DNA from: CAWFGW01 sp963849955
GTDB lineage: Bacteria > Bacteroidota > Bacteroidia > Cytophagales > JAAEPT01
Assembly: GCA_963849955.1 (NCBI GenBank)
Contig: CAWKJU010000027.1
Coordinates: 186,001-250,000 of the forward strand
DNA length: 64,000 nucleotides
Reading direction: 5' to 3'
This document shows, one piece after another, positions 55,151-63,693 of this stretch. Position 1 is the stretch's first letter. Every line of letters begins with the position of its first letter. Under the pieces are notes generated by a model. That model had not been told where the DNA came from and did no database searches. It saw nothing but the letters and a program-made list of their open reading frames with translations. The translations under genes and the position numbers were made by a program.

Positions 55151-56212
55151 TTAATGGATGTAAAAATTAGGACAAGGCATTCGTTTAGTTGGTTTATTCC
55201 ATCGTTTTTGAGCGAATATATAAGTGATATTTAATTCATGTGCACCACCCGTACCAATTACCCTAAGGGTGCTTAAAGTATAGTCATAACTATATGTAAA
55301 ACTCATATTATAAGTTTTATATCCCCCTAGCACAACAAAAGATTCATTGTTATGTAACTTTGTATCAAATTTTTTAAAAGGTATACCGCGATACCATCCC
55401 CCAATTACATAGTGTTTATAATGTCCATAAATTCCAAGGTCAAATTGATCTGATTTTCCTTGAAATTTATAATGAAATGTAGGAGTAATACTTACCTCAG
55501 ATGTAGCAGGATCATTGGCTAATCCAGACTCATCACGACTCAAAACAAACCGGTATCCACCCGTTAAAGCTAACTTCATAGGTAACTCTGACTGAGAACC
55601 AATAAATGATTGGTTAGGCGTATTTAAGTGGTGGGCTGAAATACCAACCCAATATTCATTCGTATATAAAATACCTCCTGCAGAAATGTCTGCATATGAT
55701 TTTCGAGATTGTATATCGGAATAAGGATTTGCGACTCCATTATCAAACCCCGAATCGCTGTATTGTCTTGGAAAGGTAAGTATTGAATAATCAATGGTTC
55801 GAGAGCTCCATCCCATTTGCATACCCGATCGAAAACTATAATGACTGTTAATATGTAGTTCGTAGGAATACATGGCTGAAAAATCTACGGCCGATATTTG
55901 CCCATCGCCTTGTCTGTCGTAAAAAACCTGCGCACCAAAGCCACTTGAATATTTTTTAAAATACGTGTCGTAAGATAATAAAGAAGTAATGTATTTGGAA
56001 TTACCGTAAGTGGAGTTTCCCACCCCTAACCACTGCAGTCGTTGATGTGCCATCACCCGATTTTTATGCCCACTACCTGCAAATGCTGGGTTTTGATATA
56101 GAAGTGCCTGATAAAACTGGGAAAATTGAATATCCTGAGCTACTGTGGTTATTGTCGTTACCAACAAAAGTAGCGGAACACTAAATAATTGTATTTTTAA
56201 AAACCTTCTCAC
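55151..56212 (-). CDS. PorP/SprF family type IX secretion membrane protein (second copy)
   Basis: 353-residue beta-barrel with signal peptide and the family opening IQFSQFYQALLYQNPAFAGSG (residues 28-48), and GGAHELNITYIF near the C terminus. The tail KRWNKPTKRMPCPNFYIH is unusual. The start is GTG (56210-56212). It lies 260 bases upstream of the giant surface protein gene in the same direction. A second PorP/SprF gene directly follows that gene, so the giant protein is flanked by two related partners. The two copies differ substantially; they are not a recent duplication. Confidence 0.9.
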   Translation of the reverse strand: MRRFLKIQLFSVPLLLLVTTITTVAQDIQFSQFYQALLYQNPAFAGSGHKNRVMAHQRLQWLGVGNSTYGNSKYITSLLSYDTYFKKYSSGFGAQVFYDRQGDGQISAVDFSAMYSYELHINSHYSFRSGMQMGWSSRTIDYSILTFPRQYSDSGFDNGVANPYSDIQSRKSYADISAGGILYTNEYWVGISAHHLNTPNQSFIGSQSELPMKLALTGGYRFVLSRDESGLANDPATSEVSITPTFHYKFQGKSDQFDLGIYGHYKHYVIGGWYRGIPFKKFDTKLHNNESFVVLGGYKTYNMSFTYSYDYTLSTLRVIGTGGAHELNITYIFAQKRWNKPTKRMPCPNFYIH

Positions 56213-56228
56213 TTTTCTTATAATATAT

Positions 56229-56236
56229 CAAATATA
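56229..56236 (-). promoter_or_regulatory. Candidate -7 element of the second PorP/SprF gene
   Basis: Leftward-strand TATATTTG, an exact match to the Bacteroidota -7 box, 16 bases before the GTG start. A TTG at the -33 position is not evident. Confidence 0.35.
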
Positions 56237-56391
56237 GTATTTTTTTCTTCTAAGCACATTGCGTAATTTACATCAAAACATAATAAATCTTATTACGTTA
56301 GTGCATACCTTAGAGTTATTATAATAGTGGCAACCTTCGAAAGATGGTTTTGGTCTTTTAATAGAATTTGGCTTTACATAAGGTGTAACAT

Positions 56392-58008
56392 ATGATTATT
56401 TACTTTAAACACACACTTCTAATCATTCTTTTCTTATTAGTGACTTTTTTCTCTGAAGCACAAACGAAAAGAGAAGTAATGAATCTAGAACTCGAAGCGA
56501 AAGAGCACTTTCAAAATTTTGAGTTTTATAAAGCGCTACAATCATATCTTAAATTAGATAGGTATAATCCAAACACACCTGATTATATGTATTATATAGG
56601 TGTTTGTTATCTAGATTTATATGATAGTGAAAAAGCTTTACCATACTTAGAGGCATGTGCGAAATTCGGAAATAATGGACTACCCAATTCACTTAATTAT
56701 TACCTCGCTAAAACATATCATCTTGAACATCATTTTGATGCGGCAATAAATTATTATAAAAAATACTTAATCGAATTCCCTGGTTTAGACAAGCATGAAG
56801 AAGTTAAACAGGAAATCGAAAGAGAAATTGCAAGTTGTCTTTATGCTAAACAATTGTATAAAGACTCATTAAATATTGTAATAAAGAATTTTGGTAAGCC
56901 TATCAACTCTGCTTTTCCTGAATACGGAACCATTTTTTCAGCTGATGGTGAAACTGTCATTTTCACTTCGGATAGACCGAACACGACAGGCGGCCATGTT
57001 TATCAACTTGACGGTACTTTTTATGAAGACATTTATATTTCTCATAAAATTAATGGTCAATGGAGTGAGCCTGTTTCGATCAGTAATAAAATCAATACCT
57101 GGCATCATGACGCAGCTGTTGCACTTAGTCATGATGGGCATCAATTATTATTTTACAGATATAGTCATAACAGCTTGCTTCATACTTCTGGAGATTTATA
57201 CATCAGTGAATTTAAAAATGGCGATTGGACTACTCCAGAACATCTGCCTCACCCTATTAATACTAAAAACTGGGAATCTAGTGCTTGTTTTTCCCCTAAT
57301 GACAATGAAATATTTTTTACAAGTGATCGAAAAGGAGGCTATGGCGGTACTGACATTTACAAATCGCGAAAACTACCGAATGGATCATGGTCCGAGCCCG
57401 AAAATCTCGGTCCAGAAATTAACACCCCCATGAACGAAGACTCACCCTATTTACACCCTAATAAATTTACTCTCTATTTTTCTTCCAACGGACACTTAGG
57501 AATGGGTGGGTATGATATATTCGTTAGCGAACTAGACGTTACCAATAGAGTTTGGTCTGAACCAAAAAATATTGGTTATCCCCTAAACACCGCTGGTGAT
57601 GATCTATATTTCACTGTTTCTACGGATGGTACTACTATTTATTTTACAGATCAACGTCACGACAGTTTTGGTGACAAGGATATCTATTATGCTAAATTCT
57701 CAAAAAAGGAGGCTGACATCATGGTCGTAAAAGGACTTGTTAAAGATTCTTTAAATGGAAAAATTGTAGAAGCAGTTATCAAGGTACGTAAAAGCAATCA
57801 ACCTGATGTTGAAAACATTTTTTACTCCAATGCAATCACAGGGAAGTATTTACTTGTAATGAATGAAGGCATCGATTACACGGTAACATTCGAAGCTGAA
57901 GGGTATCAATCTGAAAAAAAAGAATTTAAAACTACTGGATTAAAAGGATACAATAAAAAAGAGGTAAATATTACATTAACCCCTCTTGAAGTGGCAACAG
58001 GTAACTAA
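56392..58008 (+). CDS. PorE-like TPR/PD40 protein lacking OmpA domain
   Basis: 538 residues. It has a signal peptide (to about residue 23), TPR helices (about 30-150: YMYYIGVCYLDLYDSEKAL, LAKTYHLEHHFDAAINYYK), then five PD40 blades (about 170-430, with FTSDRPNTTGGHVYQ, FFTSDRKGGYGGTDIYK, YFSSNGHLGMGGYDIFV, YFTDQRHDSFGDKDIYY), and a carboxypeptidase-regulatory-type beta domain (about 440-530). It has the same order as the 963-residue protein but stops before OmpA and LysM. It is divergent from the PorP/SprF genes. It may be a periplasmic partner of the T9SS cargo. Confidence 0.85.
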   Translation: MIIYFKHTLLIILFLLVTFFSEAQTKREVMNLELEAKEHFQNFEFYKALQSYLKLDRYNPNTPDYMYYIGVCYLDLYDSEKALPYLEACAKFGNNGLPNSLNYYLAKTYHLEHHFDAAINYYKKYLIEFPGLDKHEEVKQEIEREIASCLYAKQLYKDSLNIVIKNFGKPINSAFPEYGTIFSADGETVIFTSDRPNTTGGHVYQLDGTFYEDIYISHKINGQWSEPVSISNKINTWHHDAAVALSHDGHQLLFYRYSHNSLLHTSGDLYISEFKNGDWTTPEHLPHPINTKNWESSACFSPNDNEIFFTSDRKGGYGGTDIYKSRKLPNGSWSEPENLGPEINTPMNEDSPYLHPNKFTLYFSSNGHLGMGGYDIFVSELDVTNRVWSEPKNIGYPLNTAGDDLYFTVSTDGTTIYFTDQRHDSFGDKDIYYAKFSKKEADIMVVKGLVKDSLNGKIVEAVIKVRKSNQPDVENIFYSNAITGKYLLVMNEGIDYTVTFEAEGYQSEKKEFKTTGLKGYNKKEVNITLTPLEVATGN

Positions 58009-58009
58009 T

Positions 58010-58357
58010 TCATCCTCCTACTCTTTTAACTTGATAATTCATGGATTGAAGCAAATCGACTATTTTGTCTCTAAAATCACCTTGAATTACGATTTCGCCA
58101 TCTTTTGCACTTCCACCCACACCACATTTAGTTTTTAATACCTTTCCCAAATCTTTTAATTCGTCTTCACTTCCTGAAAATCCCGTAATTAAGGTAACCT
58201 GTTTTCCCCCTCGCGATTTTTTATCCAGCTGGACTTTTAGGACACTTTTTCCTGAATCTATTTCCTTAAAAGCATCTGCAAAAGCATAATTAAAGTCAGG
58301 ATTGGTCGAGTAAACTACTCCTTCACGGTCTTTTCTTGAGTTATTTTTTTTTGACAT
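58010..58357 (-). CDS. SUI1 family translation initiation factor (YciH-like)
   Basis: 115 residues. The SUI1/eIF1 fold is seen from about residue 42: RGGKQVTLITGFSGSEDELKDL, then KTKCGVGGSAKDGEIVIQG and the C-terminal DLLQSMNYQVKRVGG, all typical of the family. YciH in E. coli affects start-site discrimination on some mRNAs. It is convergent with the PorE-like gene with one base between stops. Length and motifs are normal. Confidence 0.92.
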   Translation of the reverse strand: MSKKNNSRKDREGVVYSTNPDFNYAFADAFKEIDSGKSVLKVQLDKKSRGGKQVTLITGFSGSEDELKDLGKVLKTKCGVGGSAKDGEIVIQGDFRDKIVDLLQSMNYQVKRVGG

Positions 58358-58487
58358 CCTATTTGTGTTTTCTTACAACAAATTAACAGAATGAATATAC
58401 ATTTTACAAAATGAGGTTATTCTTTTCTTAATCGATGAGGTTTCTATCAAAAAAACTTAATTTAGCCACTCAAAAGATGAGTCACCA

Positions 58488-60089
58488 ATGAAACCACAAC
58501 TAAGCTTCGCCAAGACGGGCATATCTTTTTTAGAGTACCGATACCTCCCTTATCTGCTTTCTGGCATTTATTTTTTTATTATGTTATATGTAAGCTTCAA
58601 TTATCACACCGTTGGTGATTATGGTCTCGAAACAGATTTTTACATGCGATACGTACCAAATGCAGAAGCTTTTCTAAATGGTACTGTAGTTATAGATGGT
58701 TTTCAGGGTCCACTTTATCCAATGGTATTAGGTGTATTCAAAAGCATTATTGGAGATTATATGAAAGCCGGACAACTAATTAACTGTCTTGGAATAAGCT
58801 GCTTTTTACTATCAATCACGCTTGTTTTTAGAAGAATTTTCACCATAGAAGTTGCCCTTGCTGCTTTTTTAATTACAGCCACTAATAAACACATCATTCA
58901 AAACACCTACTCATGCGGCACAGACATGCTCTTCTTAGGCCTTCTTGGTGCTATGATTTTCTTTTTACTTCGTTCACAAACATTTAACTGGAAAAACATT
59001 TGTCTTACTGGTCTATTTGCGGGATTAGCTTTCTTAACCCGATTTAATGGTTTATTTATGTTAATTGGAATCATATTGAGTTATTCAATCATCAATATTT
59101 ATCAGGTAAATTTAAAAACCAGGTTAATTTTAAGCTTAGCAGTTACTACTATTTTTCTCGCAATTTATGCACCTTATGGTTTCTATACACTCAGTGAAAA
59201 AGACAGCTTTTTATATAACACTAACTACAAAAACGTAGCATGGACCTATCAAGCAGAAGGAAAAGTTACCTGGGATCAATTTTGGCATGAAGACTGGTGT
59301 GCGGAAAACAACATTCATGGAACTGGAGATGTTATTTTCTATGATTTTGGGGCTTTTGTAACTAAATACACTTCTACACTTTTCACCAATATCGAAGAAG
59401 ATTTCAATCAACTCATCAATTGGTTGATAGGTATTTTAAGTTTTATTGGCTTGTTGAGCTACATTATCTACTTTCCATCAAAAGGAGACAGAAGAGAGTT
59501 GAGCTTTGTAATATTGAGCCTCATCTTTTGGGGAGTACTGGGTTTAGTCTTTTATAATCCTAGATTTTCTATGTTTTTGATTCCATTTTATGTTGCAATG
59601 GCTCTTCGAATTTTCATCCTCCAAAAAGTCAATTCCAAAGTACCTTTCTTAAAATACACACCTCTAATTCTAGGGGCTATTTTATTTTTCACTTCCCTGA
59701 GCAAAGCAAAAAAGTATAATAAAGAACTCATTGATAGTGGACCAAAAGAAATGATCAAAATACAGCGTTGGTTTGATAGAAATCAACCAAAACCTGATCC
59801 TGAAGATGGTATTTTTGCGAGAAAACCGCATGTGGCTTATTTCACAGGCTTAAAGTTTCAGATGTTCCCCGTTGTAAAGTCTTGGGATGATTTTTTAAAT
59901 CAAATTAAAGAAAAGAATGTAAAATATATTTATTACAGTTACTTTGAGTACAGCAACAGACCACAACTCCGTATTTTAACTGAACCGAATAAAGTACCAC
60001 CACAATTAAAATTAATTCACATACAAGCTATACCTGGTAATTCAAAACAAGTACCTGGTTTTCTTTATAAAGTGGAAATTGAAGACTAA
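58488..60089 (+). CDS. GT-C membrane glycosyltransferase (GT39/ArnT-like)
   Basis: 533 residues with about 11-13 helices, consistent with the GT-C fold that uses a polyprenyl-phosphate sugar as donor. The first periplasmic loop has GDYGLETDFYMRYVPNAE, with acidic residues (E and D) where the catalytic Asp lies, and later loops are soluble (about 395-533), including YFEYSNRPQLRILTEP. Its stop lies 10 bases before the ATG of the decaprenyl-phosphate phosphoribosyltransferase-like gene. Donor and acceptor are unknown; context suggests polyprenyl-P-arabinofuranose as donor. Glycosylation of a surface polysaccharide or protein is possible. Confidence 0.75.
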   Translation: MKPQLSFAKTGISFLEYRYLPYLLSGIYFFIMLYVSFNYHTVGDYGLETDFYMRYVPNAEAFLNGTVVIDGFQGPLYPMVLGVFKSIIGDYMKAGQLINCLGISCFLLSITLVFRRIFTIEVALAAFLITATNKHIIQNTYSCGTDMLFLGLLGAMIFFLLRSQTFNWKNICLTGLFAGLAFLTRFNGLFMLIGIILSYSIINIYQVNLKTRLILSLAVTTIFLAIYAPYGFYTLSEKDSFLYNTNYKNVAWTYQAEGKVTWDQFWHEDWCAENNIHGTGDVIFYDFGAFVTKYTSTLFTNIEEDFNQLINWLIGILSFIGLLSYIIYFPSKGDRRELSFVILSLIFWGVLGLVFYNPRFSMFLIPFYVAMALRIFILQKVNSKVPFLKYTPLILGAILFFTSLSKAKKYNKELIDSGPKEMIKIQRWFDRNQPKPDPEDGIFARKPHVAYFTGLKFQMFPVVKSWDDFLNQIKEKNVKYIYYSYFEYSNRPQLRILTEPNKVPPQLKLIHIQAIPGNSKQVPGFLYKVEIED

Positions 60090-60099
60090 TATTACACCC

Positions 60100-60972
60100 A
60101 TGGAATACTTAAAACTTTTGCGTGTCCATCAATGGATAAAAAACACGTTTCTTTTTGCACCTGCGTTTTTTGGCGCGAAAATCTTAAATCCTGAAAACCT
60201 AAAGCTAATACCCGCTTTTTTTGTGTTTTCATTTATTTCAAGTGCCGTTTATGTCATCAATGATTATCGGGATATCGAAGCTGATAAATTACACCCTACA
60301 AAAAAAAGCCGTCCACTAGCAGCAGGTACAATTAGCAAAGGAACAGCGTTAGTTTTATTTTCGGTTATGTTGATTCTGGGGTTAGTTGGAGCTTTTTGGA
60401 TCTCTCCAATTTTTTTAACAATCATTATTATTTACTTTCTACTCAATATTGGCTATTCTTTTGGTTTAAAAAACACGCCTATTCTTGAAATATTTATTGT
60501 TTCATCTGGTTTTTTACTCCGAATTATTGCAGGCTCTGTTGCTTCAAACACACCACTCTCCCACTGGATTATTATTATGGTCTTCTTATTAGCCATGTTC
60601 CTTATATTAGCTAAGAGAAGAGATGATTTAGTGATGTACATCACCACGGGTACAGCTGCCAGAAAGTCCATTACCCACTATAATTTAGACTTCATCAACT
60701 CGTGTTTAACAATGCTTAGCGCAGTGATCATTGTAGCTTACATCACCTACTGTGTATCGCCTGAGGTAATTCAACAATTTAACAATCAGTACTTATACGG
60801 CACCACAATTTTTGTGATAGCGGGAATTATGCAATATTTAAAATTAGCCTTGATGGATAATAAAAGTGGTTCTCCTGTTAAAACGCTCTATTCAGATAAA
60901 TTTATTATAATCACTTTGCTGGGTTGGATTGTTAGCTTTTTTGTAATTATCTACTTGAATAAATTAGTATAA
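60100..60972 (+). CDS. Decaprenyl-phosphate phosphoribosyltransferase-like UbiA enzyme
   Basis: 290 residues with about nine helices. It would transfer 5-phosphoribose from PRPP to a polyprenyl phosphate, the first step to arabinofuranose donors. The UbiA aspartate motif is NDYRDIEADKLHPTKKSRPLAAG; this HPTKKSRPLAAG extension is typical of the DPPR synthase subfamily (Rv3806c in mycobacteria). The second motif is LAKRRDDLVMY. The start is ATG 60100; a TTG at 60079 would overlap the preceding stop. It lies directly before the DprE1-like gene (no spacing), which strongly supports the assignment. Confidence 0.88.
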   Translation: MEYLKLLRVHQWIKNTFLFAPAFFGAKILNPENLKLIPAFFVFSFISSAVYVINDYRDIEADKLHPTKKSRPLAAGTISKGTALVLFSVMLILGLVGAFWISPIFLTIIIIYFLLNIGYSFGLKNTPILEIFIVSSGFLLRIIAGSVASNTPLSHWIIIMVFLLAMFLILAKRRDDLVMYITTGTAARKSITHYNLDFINSCLTMLSAVIIVAYITYCVSPEVIQQFNNQYLYGTTIFVIAGIMQYLKLALMDNKSGSPVKTLYSDKFIIITLLGWIVSFFVIIYLNKLV

Positions 60973-62289
60973 ATGAAAGTTCACAACTGGAATAAGTTCC
61001 CCGTAGTAGATGCTAACTTCAAAGCATTTGATGATGCCTCAAAACTACCTTTCGATTCCAACTTTATTGTAAGAGGGAATGGCCGATGTTATGGTGATTC
61101 TTCACTAAACGAAAACATATTATCCGCTCTCCGCTTTAACAAAGTCCTCGCTTTCGATAACCAAACAGGAGTTTTCACTTGTCAATCAGGAATTACCCTT
61201 GATCAAGTTTTACAAATTGTAGTACCAAAAGGGTGGTTTATGCCAGTAACCCCAGGTACTAAGTTCATAACTATTGGTGGTGCTGTTGCTTCTGATGTAC
61301 ATGGAAAAAACCATCATTATGAAGGTTCCTTTAGCCAACACATTCTTTCAATGAATGTGTTAAAAGCTGATGGTGAAATTATCTCATGCTCTCCAACTGA
61401 AAACAAAACTTTTTTTGAAACCACCTGTGGTGGAATGGGGTTAACAGGAATTGTATTGGAGGTCACCTTTCAGTTAAAGAAAATTGAATCTTCTTACATC
61501 ACCCAACGAAGCATTAAAGTAAAAAACCTTGAAGAGATGATTGATCTTTTCAATGAAAACCAACACGTAACCTACTCTGTCTCGTGGATTGATTGCTTAA
61601 CTGGCGGAAATGCAAAAGGTAGAGGGCTACTTAACCTTGGAGAACATGCTAAATTGGATGAATTGAGTGAAAAGCAGCAACAAACAGCTCTATCTCCACA
61701 TCCAACGAAAGGTATTACTTTTCCCATTGACCTACCTTCGTTTTCTATTAACAAACTGACTGTAAAAGCCTTTAACACGCTTTATTATCATAAACAAACT
61801 AGTAAAGTAAAGGAATTTGTCAGTCACTATGATCCATTTTTTTATCCCTTGGATGCAATTTTAGAATGGAATAAAGTATACGGTAAAAAAGGATTTCTTC
61901 AATATCAATTTGTCTTACCACTTGAAACCAGTGTAAAAGGACTTAATATTATCTTGGATAAAATACGAGAATATGGTCAGTCTTCCCCCCTTATCGTATT
62001 GAAGCTTTTTGGAAAACAAAACGATTTTATTTCTTTTCCTATGGAAGGATACACGTTAGCGCTCGATTTTCCAATCAGAAAAGGGTTATTCGAGTTTCTT
62101 AATGAAGTAGATAAAATAATTCTAGATCTAGGTGGAAGGCTTTATTTAACGAAAGATGCCCGTATGAGCCCTGAAACATTTCGAGCTGGTTATCCCAATG
62201 CTGAAACATTTATTCAACGAATAAAAGAGTACAACCCAGATTTTAAGTTTGAATCTTGGCAATCTAAACGATTAAACATCACACAATAA
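60973..62289 (+). CDS. dprE1: DprE1-like FAD-dependent polyprenyl-phosphoryl-ribose oxidase
   Basis: 438 residues. It oxidises the 2'-OH of polyprenylphosphoryl-ribose to the keto form. FAD-binding VAO-type domain: VRGNGRCYGDSSLNENI (33-49), GTKFITIGGAVASDVHGKNHH (95-115, H110 and K112 corresponding to Mtb H132 and K134), and GFLQYQFVLP (307-316). The C-terminal domain ends as in mycobacterial DprE1. By my recalled alignment, D365 matches Mtb D389 and K394 matches K418; A363 stands at the position of C387, the residue targeted by benzothiazinones. It follows the UbiA gene without a gap and overlaps the next gene by one base. Confidence 0.9.
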   Translation: MKVHNWNKFPVVDANFKAFDDASKLPFDSNFIVRGNGRCYGDSSLNENILSALRFNKVLAFDNQTGVFTCQSGITLDQVLQIVVPKGWFMPVTPGTKFITIGGAVASDVHGKNHHYEGSFSQHILSMNVLKADGEIISCSPTENKTFFETTCGGMGLTGIVLEVTFQLKKIESSYITQRSIKVKNLEEMIDLFNENQHVTYSVSWIDCLTGGNAKGRGLLNLGEHAKLDELSEKQQQTALSPHPTKGITFPIDLPSFSINKLTVKAFNTLYYHKQTSKVKEFVSHYDPFFYPLDAILEWNKVYGKKGFLQYQFVLPLETSVKGLNIILDKIREYGQSSPLIVLKLFGKQNDFISFPMEGYTLALDFPIRKGLFEFLNEVDKIILDLGGRLYLTKDARMSPETFRAGYPNAETFIQRIKEYNPDFKFESWQSKRLNITQ

Positions 62290-63020
62290 TGGCTACGATA
62301 TTAATACTTGGTGCTACTTCTGATATGGCACAAGCACTTGCCGAATTGTATGCAAAAAAAGGAGACGATCTTCAATTAGCAGCACGAAATCCCAAAAGCT
62401 TAGCACCAATAAAAAGTGATTTAGAAATTCGTTTCGGAGCAAAAGTCACTACCTACATCTTCGATGCCATGGACTTTAACTCTCATGAAGGATTTTATGA
62501 TTCTTTGGATAAAAAACCAGATATCGCTTTATGCATGTTTGGATATTTAGGTGATCAAGGAAAAGCCATAGCTAACTGGAATGAGAGTAGACAAATAATC
62601 CAAAGTAATTATACTGGCGCTGTTTCTATTTTAAATATCATTGCCAATGACATGGAAGATAGAAAAGCAGGGGTAATTGTCGGTATTAGCTCTGTTGCTG
62701 GTGAACGTGGTCGTGTAAGCAACTATCTTTATGGAAGTGCGAAAGCTGGTTTTACAGCTTACCTTTCAGGGCTAAGAAACCGCCTTTGCAAATCTGGGGT
62801 GCATGTACTTACCGTAAAACCAGGATTTGTAAACACAAAAATGACGGAAGGATTACCACTTCCAAAACCATTAACTGCCCAACCAGAACAGGTTGCTCAA
62901 GCGATAGATAATGCAGTTAAAAAACAGAAAAACACCATTTATGTATTTGCCAAATGGCGTTTGATTATGTACATCATCAAATCAATTCCTGAGTCTATTT
63001 TTAAAAAGTTAAACCTCTAG
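62289..63020 (+). CDS. dprE2: DprE2-like short-chain dehydrogenase
   Basis: 243-residue SDR enzyme that would reduce the keto intermediate of DprE1 to polyprenylphosphoryl-arabinose with NADH/NADPH. The nucleotide-binding N terminus is ILILGATSDMAQALAELYA. Catalytic residues are Ser in GISSVAGERG, then Tyr and Lys in NYLYGSAKAGF. GKNxx-type long N termini are absent, as in DprE2. The C-terminal hydrophobic stretch (AKWRLIMYIIKSIPESIFKKL) could touch the membrane near its lipid substrate. Its ATG overlaps the stop of dprE1 by one base. Confidence 0.87.
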   Translation: MATILILGATSDMAQALAELYAKKGDDLQLAARNPKSLAPIKSDLEIRFGAKVTTYIFDAMDFNSHEGFYDSLDKKPDIALCMFGYLGDQGKAIANWNESRQIIQSNYTGAVSILNIIANDMEDRKAGVIVGISSVAGERGRVSNYLYGSAKAGFTAYLSGLRNRLCKSGVHVLTVKPGFVNTKMTEGLPLPKPLTAQPEQVAQAIDNAVKKQKNTIYVFAKWRLIMYIIKSIPESIFKKLNL

Positions 63021-63025
63021 TGATA

Positions 63026-63619
63026 ATGAAAAAATTAGCACTATTTGATTTTGATGGTACCATCACCACGTCTGATACTTTTGTAGAATTTATTCGTTTC
63101 AACAAAGGATTTGTGCGCTTTGCTATTGGTTTTTTTCTTTTGTCACCATTTATCATTGCATTTAAACTTAAACTTTATCCAAATTGGAAAGCAAAAGAAT
63201 TAGTAATCACCTATTTTTTTAAAGGAACCACAACTTCAGATTTTGACCAAATGTGTCAAAGGTTTTATAGTCAAAAGCTCCCAAGTTTGATTAGACCCAA
63301 AGCCTTGGAAGAAATAGCTAAACACCAAATAGCTGGTTACGAAATATGTATTGTATCTGCCTCACCAGAGTTATGGATAAAAGATTGGGCTAAAGAACAA
63401 AACGTTCAATTAATAGGTACAAAACTTGAGGTAGTAGAAAACAAAATTACCGGAAAAATTTCTGGCAATAATTGTTACGGTTTCGAAAAAGAGTGCCGAA
63501 TAAAAGCAATTTATGATTTGGCATCGTATGACCTTATCGAAGCATATGGTGATAGTAGTGGAGATAAAGAACTGTTAGCATTAGCACACAAAGCCCATTT
63601 TAAGCCTTTTAGAAAATAG
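63026..63619 (+). CDS. HAD-IB family phosphatase
   Basis: 197 residues from ATG 63026 (MKKLALFDFDGTIT); a GTG two codons earlier is less likely. HAD motifs: DFDGTITTSD (motif I, nucleophile first D), IVSASPELWI (motif II Ser), and AYGDSSGDKELL (motif III/IV). SerB-like subclass IB. An N-terminal hydrophobic stretch FAIGFFLLSPFIIAF (near residues 33-47) suggests membrane association, as in similar HAD-IB proteins acting on lipid substrates. It follows dprE2 by 5 bases, so it could remove the 5-phosphate from DPPR. Confidence 0.85.
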   Translation: MKKLALFDFDGTITTSDTFVEFIRFNKGFVRFAIGFFLLSPFIIAFKLKLYPNWKAKELVITYFFKGTTTSDFDQMCQRFYSQKLPSLIRPKALEEIAKHQIAGYEICIVSASPELWIKDWAKEQNVQLIGTKLEVVENKITGKISGNNCYGFEKECRIKAIYDLASYDLIEAYGDSSGDKELLALAHKAHFKPFRK

Positions 63620-63693
63620 GTAAAGTTTCTTCTTTTTGGATAGCGCAACTATCAAAGATTTATTACTTTGATGTCTCCTGTTAATAATAATTA

